A DNA stretch of 64,000 nt from Arcuatula senhousia (taxonomy: Eukaryota; Mollusca; Bivalvia; Mytilida; Mytilidae), in the NCBI GenBank assembly GCA_963971305.1, contig OZ020309.1:675001-739000 (forward strand), in the 5' to 3' direction. The translations under genes and the position numbers were made by a program. Shown here piece after piece: positions 13,301 through 28,300 of this stretch. Each line of letters opens with the position of its first letter. The stretch's first letter is position 1. The notes under the pieces were generated by a model. That model did no database searches, was not told where the DNA came from, and saw nothing but the letters and a program-made list of their open reading frames with translations.

Positions 13301-16300
13301 TATCAGCACAAAAGACAACCATAACAGTTGCTCATAACATTACTTGTTTCTTGATTTGAAATGGAAAAACCAGCACCTATACTTGTTTACACAAATTACC
13401 ATTATGACTATAGAAAATTACCAAGAATGGGAAGATATTACTGGGCGCTTTCCATCGCAGATTTTTGAAGGTTATGTCACTAACACTTTAAAAATTATAC
13501 ATTTTTTTCAATGACATATACATAGTGGACAGCCGATCATTGGTTTCCTATTTTGTAGACTGTTTCTAAGGATGAAGAAGTAGATTTTGTCAAAGTGTAT
13601 GCACCTTATGAAGTCCTCTCTAGATATGCTGAAATTCTTAAGCTTAAAATGCCTGTCAAAAAGGTAGGTTCTGATTGTAAACCAGTCCAATCTCATAAAC
13701 AATGCAGAATGGAACAAAACATAATCACAGAGGTACTCATGGGGCAATTTGAACTTCAGAAAAAGGGTCAAACGATCTGAGTACAATCTAACTACATGTT
13801 CATTATTGAAGAAACACAATAAAGAATTATTCTGAAATAATAGCATAGTAATTTAAACACAGAAAAAAAAGAGAATTATAAAGAAAACTTTCGTGCCTTA
13901 TAGGGGATAACTAGAGCTCGCTGGTAACAACACTGATTGTACATCTTAACATGTAATGTTGGGAATTAAGAAAAAGCAGAGAAGCTTTTAATGAAATATT
14001 GAAAAAAAATCTTGATAAATACGATATCACTTCCGTAGGACGTAAAATATAAAATCAATTGTTTTTTTTTAATCATCAATTGTTCAAAAGTCATGAATTG
14101 TATTTCATTAATCTTTTCATCTCTCTATATGTAAATGTGTATCTCTATCAACAGTCTTTCAAGCATAATACAGACTTGTACTTCGAGGTTTGTCTCACAA
14201 AATCGGGGGCAGCTGTTAAAAAGATACTCACATCAGATATTAATCAAAAACATTATATTTCATATACATATATAATCTGATTACATACTTAAATTACCTC
14301 ACATAATATTTATGTGTTGCAAAATATAATATCAATAGCTTAAAATTATATGCAATGCAAGCAAATAATGTAATACCGTACATGTAATAGATGCTTTTGA
14401 AATATTTAAAAAAAAAATAGCTTAGATAAAAAGAATCTTTGAGTTGTTTAAATAGTGAGGCTTTTATTAATTTGAAGGACATCTAAAAATATTTGAAATA
14501 TTTAATCATTATGTTGAATTTATTCGAATTTACTTGATAAGATGTTTATCTTTTTCCACGCTTAGCCCAAGAATGTAGATATATCTAAAAATATTTGAAA
14601 TATTTAATCATTATGTTGAATTTATTCGAATTTACTTGATAAGATGTTTATCTTTTTCCACGCTTAGCCCAAGAATGTAGATATAGGTTGTAACATTCCG
14701 GCTGAGTATTTTCATGACGTATGTTAATCTGTTGTCCCCTAAATGTTGTAATTTATGTAATGTCGTACAATTTAATGTTGATATTTTTGATTTTGTTAAA
14801 CATGTGTTAAAGCATCATGTGGTTCCATAAAATGAATATGTGTTTGATGATTTAAATTGATAAATATATCAAGAACAAAAGACATAATGCCCCATCTCAC
14901 AATATTTGGGACGGATGGATGGAAAAACAGACGGACGAACAGACCAGAACCTACTTTTGTAGATGGGACAAATAAAGGTTTATTTTCTTTCTCTTCCCCC
15001 AAAAATTGCTTCAAATTAAAGTTTTGTTGTTAACTTACAGGAATTTAATTTGTCCTTCTTGTTGTAAAATATAAATTCTTATGCATAAATTTATCTTTAA
15101 TTTTCATTACTTTTTTTTTAATTGTTTATCATATAGTACACTTAGATAAATATAAACAGGATAAAATGAAAATTAAAATAATCATGATAATAGATCATAA
15201 ATCATGTCCTTTTGATGAAAAATATGTACAGTGTCTAACTTAAAAATTAAAGTAAATTTATATTGGAGATGACAATAAATAAGTTGTAATAACTGTTCTC
15301 TCGCTTTTTAAAGATTTATGACACAGGCATAATAAAATGGTAATTTCTAAAGAAATTTTGTAAAAAAAAGAAATCTAAACCAGTTTCTACTAATAAATCA
15401 CATATCATTTTAATTGTTAATTTGTTAGAGAGCTGTGGTTTCATTATACTTTAAAGGTATTTATTTCTTTGGACTGAAGCATCTTGATCATTTGTTAAAA
15501 ATCAAGGCCTAGGCTTCTATCTACAATTGGTTTGATTTAAGGGAAAAATTAAATGAAAATCTAGGGAATCCTTGAAAAATATCCTAAAAATGAATGCTTT
15601 AAAAATAATGAAACCACAGTTCATTTTGTTTTGTTAAACCTTGGTTTAAGGGGCAACATTATTATTTATGGTGGTTATCTTATTTTTTATTTGATTATTT
15701 TTCACTAATTTTGAACAGAACCTTGTCCTAGATAAGATACAGAAGAAGTATGCACAGCTAGAGGTATAACAATTAGCAGGGTAGAATGAACGTGTGATAG
15801 GAACATGTGGTATTAGTCCTAGATGGACTATTTTGTGATAGGTTTCGGGTGTAAAAGTGGTGTGGTAAAATGAAATTGTGTTATACTTGATTAATACTGA
15901 GCGTTCAATTGAAATGACCTCTCCAGGTTCAGTAACAAGGGAACTATAAAAGCTGAATGGTTAACTATTGTTAGGAAGGAATCATGTTCTCAGTGTTTGT
16001 AATTTCATGTTCATAAATTATAACCCTCCCCCTAAAAATGTAAGAGCAACTCACTTAAACAGCTTAATGGACTTCAATGAAACTTTGCATGTGAATATTG
16101 TATTAATTAATTATTCAGGGGAGATAATTTGACTTTATTTCGATATAGAATTGAAGCAAATACTAGTTGAAGCTAACTTTAATATAATTATTATTAGTAT
16201 GCTAATAAATCCTAGAGCTTGATAACTAAACAAATGAAATGCTTATGTGAGAATTTTTGCTAGTGATTTTCTCTTGTAACTTTCTATGTATTCTTTGAAG

Positions 16301-19300
16301 TTGATGTACATATAGCAAGTGTCTCAGATATGAAAGCTTTTCTATAATAATACAATATACATTATATTAGTTGCTTAGTATAATTCAATTATATAGTAAT
16401 ATAAACTGTCTGCAATGCATAAAGTAATCTTTCAATTTGTGTATTCTTAAATTTTTTATAATTTATGAATAAATTAATTTTGGATGTAATATTCTGCTGT
16501 ACTTTTCATGGTTTATTACAGTCTTTGGAATTACGATTTGTAGTTTACTTGCCCGAATCCTGAACTTATGCATTTTTTCTTTATATTCAATACAAATTAT
16601 GTCAAAATTTCACTTGCCCGAAAAGATTTTTATTGGCCAGGGGCCAGCAGTCCAGTGCAAAGGACTAGACTCACCATTACAAAGCAACCCACCAACAACC
16701 ACATAGAATTAGAACTAGGGGTGCTTTCCATTATGCGGTGCGTACCGGTTGAACCGGACAATTTTTGTGTCGTCACCGGTTCGTCTGGTTCGTATTTTGT
16801 TGCAAACCATTTGCGCCGAACCGGGTAATGGAACACGAATCTGAGGTTCAACTGGTACGAACCGCATAATGGAAAGCACACTAGGTGAATTAAAAGACTA
16901 CCAAGTACACACTCAAGTTCTTCTTTGATATTTGAGTTACTCATGTAAACAATCAAATCTCCAAGAAGTCCATTATACACCCCAGTTACTAATCACATGA
17001 TGTACTTTTGTTTTAGAGTATGGGAGTAAGTCAGTTTTACCTATAGCCATCCATGTTTAACATTTGTACCAGAGTTACTAGGGTTCCCACTTAAAATCAG
17101 TAACATTAGTTGATAACATTGTATTCAAATGTCATAGTTATTTTCGGAAATATCTTGAGTTTACATTGATAATGATTATTTACAGATTTTTTAAATTGAT
17201 ATGCATTTTGAAAACATAGCAGACTGCATTGAAACATCTAGGAGGGTATGGATGCGGGGCCCCAATTATGTAAATTTTTCGTCCTTTTCTTCTCTATTAT
17301 GTTAGATATTTTTACTATTATTCTCATTATTCTTTATATTTTAAGGGTTGTTTTCTCTATTCTTTAAACCCCATCCATACCCTCATCTAGAAATCATTCT
17401 GTTTTAAGTGGGAATCCTTATATTAACAGTTATCTCCCTTTGATTTTACAGTTGGTAAAGATTTTCTAGAGTTAACTCCCCTGATTTCAAAGCTTGACCT
17501 TGACTTTTTAGATTCTTTCTTTTAGCTTTAATTATACCAACCCTGTAAGGAATAGAAGATAATGAGATATGGAATAAGTGTGTGCACCACAACCTACAAT
17601 ATCTACTACAATTTAAAAAAAAATTGCCATCAAAATCATTATTCAAACAGCTTGACAGATTGCTTTGAGAATATCTGGGAATCAGTCTGAAGATTTTACA
17701 TGATCTTTTGAAACAGTGTATTTTGAACCTGTATTAAACCAAATCATCCATATTTGTTAAATTAACAATAGAAATGTTAAGTAAATCTTTCAGAAATTTG
17801 GCAAGTACCATCAAGGTTATATCAAGCTACCAAACTCTGTGGCTAAAACTGGTCTATTCTGAACAAAATGATTCAACCTGTTTCACTGTACAAAAGTACT
17901 GATTGATTTTGACATGTTTCTTTGTATAAATGTATTGTAATAGTAACCAGATTTTACCATGAATGTTATGATAAAAACTTATACTCAGAGAAAAGATCTG
18001 TCACAGATTTATACTAGCTAGCCTTTTTGGTTTATGGTCTTTAGACATGATACTAATATGACATAATATGACCATTCAAATGGTTTGAAAAAGTAATTTA
18101 GCTAAATCATAAGGAATCGGAATTTGTCTTTACATATTTTGTAAAGAAAAGAAAAAAATTAACATTGAGTGATTATTATACCCCCAGCAAACAAACCCCC
18201 TGCAAACAAAGTTTTGGGGGGTATATAGGAAACACCCTGTCTGTCCGTCCGTCTGTCCACACAACTCGTAAGCGCTTCTTCTCCTAAACCGCTCTGAGGA
18301 TATTGCTGAAACTTAAGATGAAAGAAGTACATCATATGAAGATGTGCATGAAGAATTTTCATCGCACTCGGACATCATTCAGGGGAGATAATTGGACTTA
18401 GACTTTTTAAAATACATTATTCAATGGGAGACTTCGTAAGCGCATCTCCTCCTAAACTGCTGGAAGGATATAGATGAAACTTTACATGAAACAAGTACAT
18501 CATCTGTAGATGTGCATGAGGAATTTGTATTGCTCTTGGTTATTATTGAGGGGAGATAACTGGACTTGAGATTTTTTTTTACAGTACAGAGTCCAATATG
18601 AAGTGGGGGGTATCCTTTTGTGAGCTCACTCACAGTATTACTTGTTTTACTACAAGTATAGGACTCACCTTATATATGACCATTTAAGTGGTTGAAAAAA
18701 TTTATATACGCAAATAATTTTAAGGAATTTATCTAAGATCTGTTATTTTACATATTTTGTCAAAGGAAAGATTTTTCTATCATTGGTTATTTGACTACAA
18801 CGTTTGTTTTGTTTTCTATAGAACCATATCGTTGAGATCACAGAAAGTCCCTGTGCCCCATGTCTGGTAAAAATGTTTGTTTTATAGGAATGGCAGCCAT
18901 CTTTGCAGAATCTGCATGAGAATTGTCTGCTTTGTTACTCTTTGTTTGATAGGCTTTTTAACTGACAACTCCCATGTTTTTTCTGTTGCACCCTGTTTTA
19001 ACTGGAGAGAGAATTCTCCATTTTGTTTGACTAGATGGTCACCTTTATTAACAGTTTACCTGTGATTTGTTTATTTTATGGTTTGATCTTTCATGTTCAC
19101 TGTTTATAACTACCTGTTTTTGTCTTCTCATCTTTTTTTATACATTGACCACAGTGATGGATTTCAACATTTTCCTGATCCACCAAGAATTGAGGCCAAA
19201 CGTGGTCAGGAATAATATTTTTCCTGAGATAAACAGATTTCAATAACAGAACCTCTCCCCTCAATCAGAATCTGATCAGTAGATCAAGACTATAAGGGGT

Positions 19301-22300
19301 TCTGGGGTTTTGAACCTTTTTTTCTGAGGAAATTGTGTCACATCAATGAGTAATTCATCAAAATATTTGTTTGTTAATTAATGCAATAACAGTATGTAAT
19401 GATTTAATGCGTTGATGCTGTTCTTCTTACTCCAATTCAGTTCGTTTTTCTGTTCGTTTATTAGTTTAAACTTTAAACATTGTATAATTTTGTATTCAGC
19501 AGAGACTTTTGAATTATAGTCTTCTCCAAGTTATCCATTACAAAATATATAGTGAAAGCTATTCCTCAAACAAATATACGGAGGGGTATGGACGTCATTT
19601 AATTTTACCCTACTCCATGTGTGTACAATTTTGATTGATTTTCTTCATAAAATTTTATACCTGAATGTTAAATTACTACCATTCCATTGAACTTTTAACT
19701 TATCATATACTGAGTGTTTTCGCCCTTATTCAGTTATTTTTAGAATGACATGACCTATATCAATGTTGCTGTTATTTTGTCACAGACCCTTACAGTATAT
19801 ACGATGCTATGTTTTCTGTTTTTACAGGACTGTTTCTTTATTTCAGTTGTCTCCTTTATCACATAAACTTGTTTGCAGTTTACCTTTTACATTTTATAGC
19901 TTGTAATTATTTTCATAGTCAATCTTTTGCTCTTACATCAATACATGTATAATCATATTGAGTAATATTTATTCCATACATTGTACATTTGTTTTGCTCT
20001 TTGATCATAAATGAAAAAGACAGTTTAATTAACTAAAACTCTGCTAATTATTTAAAAGTAGTTATAATTCAATCTATATTTGATGTGAAATACCCTTAAG
20101 TTCAAATCATCAAAAATTAATTTGTTCTATTTTAGAATCCCATGAAGTCCGTGACCACCAAAGTTTGGTCCAAAGTTAAGAGCATTGTACAGAGGATTTA
20201 TACCCCATTCCAGCTCGACAGCTCAGTGGTACCTCCCATCAAAAGGAAGTTTACACTGGTCTACAGCCGTGATAAGGAGTATCTGTAAGTATTGTACAGA
20301 GGATTTATACCCCATTCAAACTCGACAGCTCAGTGGTTCCTTCCATCAAAAGGAAGTTTACACTGGTCTACAGCCGTGATAAGGAATATCTGTAAGTATT
20401 GTACAGAGGATATATACCCCATTCCAACTAGGTAGTACAGTTCCCCTGTGAAACGTGACCACACAATAGTTAATATATTAACCATTTTCAACCATGGTCA
20501 GCCATGGTCAATACATTATCCATGGTCAGCCATATTCATGGCTAAAATTCATTCTCAGTTAATCAGCAACCATGGTCAGTTTAGCAGCTAATGTTAGCTA
20601 ATGTTACCAAGTCAACGTCAATAATTCATGGTTAAGCATAGCTGATATGAAATTTAGTTTAAACATATTTATTTATCCTGGATTGGGAAACAAGCTAAAT
20701 GCTTCTGTAAATCCCTCTCCAGCTAGCAGTTTGCGAGTGTGGCCTTTGCAGCGGCCCCCATTGAGCCTACTCTTATCGAACTCTACAAAGGGGTCTTTAA
20801 CGTGCATGGGGTATTGCTCTCCACATACACGGGACAACCTTTTTTCGTCCCTTCCGAAGGACTATCATCGTTCCTTGAGACCATCCTCGCAAATGGTGTC
20901 AAGAGAGAGTCGGAAAATTGGTTCATGAAATTTTCACCCCGGACGAGGATCGAACCACGAACCTTGGTGTTAGTAGTCCGACGCGTTAACCACTACACCA
21001 CCGGCTCATATGAAATTTAACATGGTTATTGAGAAATATTCCAAATTTGCAAATTAATAAAAGCAGGGGGGGCGTATAGTGTTAAGGTCTTTTCATCTGT
21101 GCATTCCAAATGTTGCAAGATGGGGGATTTTGTCTTTTGGACATATTCTTGTTCTTTTTAACCTAGAATTTTTGGCAACAGAGCTTTTCTGACCTTGTCA
21201 GTACCCTAGTTTAACCCATGGGCAAAACTAGAGAAATATATGCATAAAAATTTGTAACAAATATTAAATAATTTCAATTTAGATTTGATGTACCAGAGGA
21301 CAGAGATTCTTTCTTTGATAATTCCACACGAAGTAGAATCGTTAATTTTATCCTCAGGAGGAAACATTTCAGTGGTGATAAGAGTGATGCTTACTCTTTT
21401 GGTAAGATATGCTTACTTTTTTGGTAAGATATTTAATTCTAATTGAACACAAAGGGTGGTTGAGTGGATATTGTAAACCGGAAAATTTTCTTTTCGTTGA
21501 CATTGCAAGTGCAAAAAATAAAATGGTACGAATATATTTGTCTTCCATTGTTCTCTACGGACACTAACGTTTCAGTGCCAATTGAAAACTGCTTGCATTA
21601 AAATTCAGTCGTCCCACCGTGAAAAAATAATGACATGAAAATTTTTGGTTTACAGTATGCAGGACACAAAATCACATTAATAAATATTAAGAATGCCAAA
21701 GAAAAGTAAAAGGGAATCACTGATTGATATTTCAAGAAACTGGTTTCTTACACAACCATTTATGACTCATTTGTTTTAAAAAAGGGAATTAAGCCATAAC
21801 AATCATGTATATACTCTGACAATCATTATAATATAAGATGAAAAATTAAGTATACTACAGTGAAACCTTTTTTCCACTGAATCCCAATAGAACTGACAAA
21901 TTTGTTACAAAATAGACAGGTTTTCTGTTTATTCAGGATCAAAATGTATATAGAAAGTAGGATGGGATTGAAAAACTAGTTTTGTTTATCACGTTAAAGG
22001 AGGTTTAGGATTTATTCAGGGTTCATTTGAGACTGGTTTCTCATAAAATACATTTGTTAATTTTATTTGTAGGGATAAACAAGATGATAAACGATGGTAT
22101 ATACACAGCAGCCTACCCTTTACATGAGGTAAAAACAGAAATAGTTGCACACAAAACATAAAGAAATCCACAAAAGCACTCACCCTCCCATGTGACAGGA
22201 AAATTTGTTTAGGAACTGTATCAAACAAAAGGTCCCAGGATATTTTTTAGCTCACCTGACCTGAAGGGTCATGGGAGCTATTGTCATTGTTAAGCGTCCA

Positions 22301-25300
22301 TCTGTCCGTCGTCTGTCTGTCCTTTAACTTTTCTTCAAACATTTTCTTCTCTGAAACCACCGATGGGATTGCTTTGAAACTTTGTACAATTGATCTTTAG
22401 GTTGTCCTCTACCAAGTTTGTGAAATTTGTGAATGTTGACCAACCAACATAGCCGCCATAACTAAAAATAGAGCAGGGGAGTCAGACCATAGATTTAGCT
22501 TATAGCTCAAAAAGTATAAGAGATAGAGAAAATCTGAAGCAACCTTCCTATTCAGCATCAAAAGCTCTTCAAAACTCTCCATTGGTTCAAAGTTGTGGGA
22601 TGACTCCTTATAGAAGTTATTTTCTCTTAATCATCAAAATTGACCATTTTCACAGTTTTTTGGACTTTATCTTGAAAACTGTAAGTGCTAGAGGAAAAGT
22701 TAGCATTACAAAATTGTTCAGCTTATTGAGATCTACTAAAATGATTCAGGGTTAAAATTGTCAGATCAACCGTTTAAAAGTTATCCCCTTTTAACTGTTT
22801 TTTCTATCAATTTTAACTGATTTTTAAGAAATCTTCTTCTCTTATAACCACTGAAGGGATTGCTTTGAAACTTTGTACACTTGATATTTAGGATGTCCTT
22901 TACCAAGTTTGTGAAATTTGTGAATGTCGACCAATCAACATGGTCGCCATTACTAAAAATAGAACAGGGGGGTCAGACCATAGATTTAGCTTATAGCTCA
23001 AAAAGTATAAGAGATAGAGAAAATTTGAAGCAACCTTCCTTCTTCAGCATCAAAAGCTTTACAAAACTCTTCATTGTGTCAAAGTTGTGGTACGACTCTT
23101 TATATGAGTTATTTCTCCTTAATCGTCAAAATTGACCATTTTCACAGTTTTTGGACTTTATCTTAAAAGCCATAAGAGCTAGAGGAATAGTTAGCATTTC
23201 AAAATTGTTCCATCATCCTTTGAAGAGTTATCCCCCTTTAAGTGTTTTCAATCAGATTTAACTTTTTTTGTTTTTTTCAAATTGAAAGCTTTGTAACTTT
23301 GTATTCTTGATCTTAAAAGTGTTTTCTATCCTATCTAGTTTCTTTAATGTTACTTACCAAGTAAATGAAGACCATGTTGAACACTAGGTAAGAGGCTTTA
23401 GCATAAGAGATCAGGTGAGCGATTCAGGCTCCTGGGAGCCTCTAGTTTTAATTGCGTGCCCTTTCATTTGAAGATTTCTGTATCGGCCACAGATCCACAC
23501 ACTTTTCATGTACATATAGATGTGAAAAAAATACTTCTTAGTTCGTGTGTAATGGCATGCAGAAATAGTTGTATACTCAAAGACAAGATAAAAACAGGCA
23601 TTACTATAAAGATAATGAAAGTGCAAGAAAGTGTATTTATTTTTTAATTAAAAAATTCTATACTGTTTGATTTCAGGGTCACTGGAAGCCAGGCTCAGCT
23701 GCTAACCAAAGAAAGCTTTTATTTGACTATTGGGGACACTGGAAGAATATGTTTAAAGTTCAGCCTCTTGAGCATGTCAGGTTGGTAGAAGTAACCCCTG
23801 CTAACAAAGCTTGTTGTTATATTAGAAACACCCTGTCTTTCCATCTGTCCTGACTTGTAAGCAAAACTCCTCCAAAATCTGTAATGGATTTCCATGAAAC
23901 TTTGCATTAAGGAAGTTCTAGCCAACTATTGATTTATGCACAAAGAAATTTCATTGCTCTCAGGACTCAGGTATTGGGGAAAGTTAGTTGAACTTTAATT
24001 TTTTGTTCCTTAATATGGTATTGTAATTGAAACTTCATGTACTCCTAGACCCATAATGAAACTTTACAATATGGGAGTTAAACCCCCATCACATGGACTC
24101 CAAGATGTTATTGAAAAATATTCAAAATGAACTTTAGGTCTCCCATTGGAGAGTCAAATGTCAAGAAGGAGGTATCCTCAGTGAGATAAATTCCAATTTC
24201 TATTAGGTCATTATATATTAAAGACAGAACCTTTTTTCATTAAACAACATTTACATACATTACACCAATCAAGAGATAGCATTACTAAATCTAAAAGTAT
24301 TATTTCAGGTCTTACTTTGAAGCTAAGATAGGAATCTATTTTACATAACTAGGATTTTTTTATTTCAGGTCTTACTTTGAAGCTAAGATAGGAATCTATT
24401 TTACATAACTAGGATTTTTTTATTTCAGGTCTTACTTTGAAGCTAAGATAGGAATCTATTTTACATAACTAGGATTTTTTTTATTTCAGGTCTTACTTTG
24501 AAGCTAAGATAGGAATCTATTTTACATGACTGGGATTTTTTATATCAGGTCATACTTCAGAGCCAAGATAGGAATCTATTTTACATGGTTGGGATTTTTT
24601 TATTTCAGGTCTTACTTCGAAGCTAAGATATGAATCTATTTTACATGGTTGGGATTTTTTTATTTCAGGTCTTACTACGAAGCTAAGATATGAATCTATT
24701 TTACATGGTTGGGATTTTTTTATTTCAGGTCATACTTTGGAGCTAAGATAGGAATCTATTTTACATGGCTGGGATTTTACACCATGATGTTGATCCCTGC
24801 TTCCATTGTTGGTTTGGTGGTATTTATTTATGGAATAGCCATGGCGTGGGACAGCTACCCTGCGTAAGTTTTAACATATTGGTCTAGTGGATATTTCAGT
24901 TCGTTCTTAGGCCAATACATACATGTATGTATTGAATATCCAAAGCATTTTTATAGATATCAACACAGAATTCTAAGTGATACTGTCTTTTAAAAAAAGT
25001 GAAGTGAAGAGAGAGTGAGTGAGTTTGAGTTTTACCTCCTAGCAACATAATATTAGGTTATATAAGAACAATAAACATGAAATGATGATAAGAAATATGG
25101 GGGCAAGGTTGGAAACAAAGGTACAATAAAGTTTTAAAGAAAATCTCCCACTATGCACTCATTTTGGGGTAATTTTTGACACTTTTAGTGTTGGAGCCAC
25201 CTGTTGTCTATAAAGTTTTCTAGGTTTAGTTGTAAAATGTAGAAAGATAAACAAGTTTCAAGAATAGGTTTATTTATATGTGGGTAAACAGTGACTTTAC

Positions 25301-28300
25301 CTTATATATTCCCAGAAACCAGAAACCCTTGGTAAAAACATATTGAGAAAATTCCACAAATTGTTCAAAATTTCAACTTTCATGATGCTTATTGATAAAA
25401 TAATAGGGATATAAACTGCATCTGTTTTACATGTTTAAGGTGATATGTATACAATATTTTCAGAAAAGAAGTCTGTGATGCATCCCTAAACTTTACCATG
25501 TGTCCTCTCTGTGACTACCAATGTTATTACTGGAACCTCCATGAGGCGTGTTCTAATGCCATAGCCAGCAGGATGTTTGACAATGGAGGGACTGTGTTCT
25601 TTGCTATCTTTATGTCCTTCTGGGGTACGTATTAAAGTCACAACAAAAGAACTGTCATAAAACTGAGAAGATAAGATTCTTTATCGGTAGTTAGCGACTT
25701 TTCCCTTTGATCTCATCTGCCAGCAGGATTTTTGACAATGGAGGGACTGTGTTCTTTGCTATCGTTCTGTCCTTCTGGGGTACGTATTAAAGTCACAACA
25801 AAAGAACTGTCATAAAACTGAGAAGATAAGATTCTTTATCGGTAGTTAGCGACTTTTCCCTTTGATCTCATCTGCCTGAAATCTTCATGATCTTTTAGTA
25901 TCATGGACAGTCCATGATAGAAAATATCAGGTGGGAGCACTTGATAACTGTGATGTCATGCGATAAAGTGTGACATAATTTGTGATGTAATGTGACGTTA
26001 TTGTACAGAAAACTTGTAAAATGTGTATGTTTTTTAATTACCAATAAAAAATATTATATACTTTCCTTTTTGATACTATCTATATCTAGGTAAGTATCAG
26101 AGTCTGATCCCAGACTAGATGTAGATAGTATCAAAAAGGAAAGTACATAATATTTTATTATCATTTCCAATCACAGGACCATGTCTAGAGCATTCTGACA
26201 ATCAATTCCATAACATTAGAAGATATACAGGAGATTATGTTGATTTCAAACATTACTTAAGACAAACATCTTTACATGTATCTATAATGAAACCGAGTTG
26301 GTTGGTGCTGATACAACCCATTTTTATGACACCTGCAAAGTGTTGCAAAGCTACATATAGGAGTCACTTTTATTTGTTATAGTTGTCTCTTATATTATTT
26401 AGTACTTGTAAAAATTCACATTTGTCATTAAATGACTAAACAGGCATTTAGGGTTAAGTGAAAGCAATGAAGGGATTTTATTATGTAAAATGATTAAAAA
26501 ATCAAACTGTAAACTAGAGTATAAAGGACATGTTAACAAAAAGTGAACTTCATCTTCTATATCTTCTGAGTTACAATGATTATAAACAAATTCTGGCTTC
26601 TCTTGCAGGAAATATTATGTTTCTTTATAGTAAATAATATTTGGAAAGGATTTTCAGATACTGAATTTGATTCCCTTTATATCTTTGTTTTACAGGTACT
26701 ATGTTTCTGGAGTTTTGGAAGAGGAAGCAGGCTACCATGCAGTATAAGTGGGACCTCTTAGACTTTGTCAGGGAAGAGGTAGGATATATTTACTGTAAAA
26801 CAACTTATTATCGTGAGGGCAGACCTGTTTACTAGTAGATTTTATCCGTAATTTTTATGATTTTGGGTATAAAATTACAGACTTCAGATTGTAAATGGTT
26901 TTGTAGTAACTATTGTAAAAAATAAGAAAGTTCAGGACTTACATTCAAAATTCTTAAAATACGGCTTAAAAACTATCAGACTACACTTTTGCATCAAAAT
27001 TAGTAAACAGGTCTGTGAGCGATTTCTATTCGCCAATTAGGCAAGGAGCAGAAATTTGTAAAAATAGACTGTTGGGAATGAACCTCATTTTCTTAGTTGT
27101 ATAATTGTTTAACGAATAAGAGTGAAAATTTACAGCCGCGAAATTGCTCTCTAACAGAAAGAAGCAAATTATAGTAGTCGTGAAAATAAATTGGTCTACA
27201 GCATGCCATTCATGAACCATCTTCAAAATAATGTTTAACTATGTCTCCCCTACTATTAATATGGAGAAAAGATCTCCTCCTTTTGTTTAAGTGATAGAAA
27301 TACACATATGTCTGCTTTGAGTGTAAGAAATATACATATATGTGCTTTGAGTGTAAGAAATATACATATGTGTGCTTTGAGTGTAAGAAATACACATATG
27401 AGTGCTTTGAGTGTAAGAAATACTCATATGTGTGCTTTGAGTGTAAGAAATACTCATATGTGTGCTTTGAGTGCAAGAAATACTCATATGTGTGCTTTGA
27501 GTGTAAGAAATACACATATGTGTGCTTTGAGTGTAAGAAATACACATATGTGTGCTTTGAGTGTAAAATATACATATGTGTGCTTTGAGTGTAAGAAATA
27601 TACATATGTGTGCTTTGAGTGTAAGAAATATACATATGTGTGCTTTGAGTGTAAGAAATACACAAATGTGTGCTTTGAGTGTAAGAAATACTCATGTGTG
27701 TGCTTTGAGTGTAAGAAATACTCATATGTGTGCTTTGAGTGTAAGAAATACACATATGTGTGCTTTGAGTGTAAGAAATACACATATGTGTGCTTTGAGT
27801 GTAAAATATACATATGTGTGCTTTGAGTGTAAGAAATATACATATGTGTGCTTTGAGTGTAAGAAATATACATATGTGTGCTTTGAGTGTAAGAAATACA
27901 CAAATGTGTGCTTTGAGTGTAAGAAATACTCATGTGTGTGCTTTGAGTGTAAGAAATACACATATGTGTGCTTTGAGTGTAAGAAATACACATATTTGTG
28001 CTTTTTATCTTTCCAGCAACCACCTAGACCAGAATACCTTGGAAGGCTAGAAAACTGTACTCATTATAGAATTCATCCAATCACAGGGGTAAGTTTACAC
28101 TGCTGGAATTGTGGAAGGTTTTACGTTGGGGTTATTTTTGCTTAGTTAGCAATCTCAAAGTATCTGCAAAATTTTCCCCCACACAAGTTGCTTCCTCATT
28201 AAGTAAATTAAATAATCAGAAGAAACGGGAAAGTATCCCCCGCACAAAAGATTACATTAACAAAAAGATCAAAAAATTACCCTACGAAAAGTTCCACATT

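Larger units (their letters stand above)
13257..15718 (+). other. Introns 4 and 5, mostly unassigned
   Basis: Apart from E5 (13559-13663), the 102-bp duplication at 14481 and a family F fragment at 14868, this is AT-rich sequence without recognisable content. Confidence 0.4.
15764..18175 (+). other. Intron 6, MITEs and remnants
   Basis: It holds a degenerate family B core (16010-16150), the palindromic MITEs at 16721 and 17231, and a copy of repeat K. The rest is AT-rich and unassigned. Confidence 0.4.

Noticed and set aside
16568..16980. Opposed 86- and 116-codon frames
   Set aside because: They lie across a palindromic MITE, which explains openness on both strands.
20291..20396. Second copy of E8 as a separate exon
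   Set aside because: It has a donor but no acceptor and begins inside the exon; inclusion would shift frame.
20935..21007. Functional tRNA gene on the minus strand
   Set aside because: A and B boxes are present, but it is continuous with a SINE body and flanked by a SINE-type target duplication.
27298..27998. CRISPR-like array of 30-bp repeats
   Set aside because: Units are directly abutting with no unique spacers, in a eukaryotic intron.
27210..28145. Several 80-190-codon frames on both strands
   Set aside because: They come from a 30-bp minisatellite lacking stops. Frames open on both strands at once are a repeat effect, not genes.
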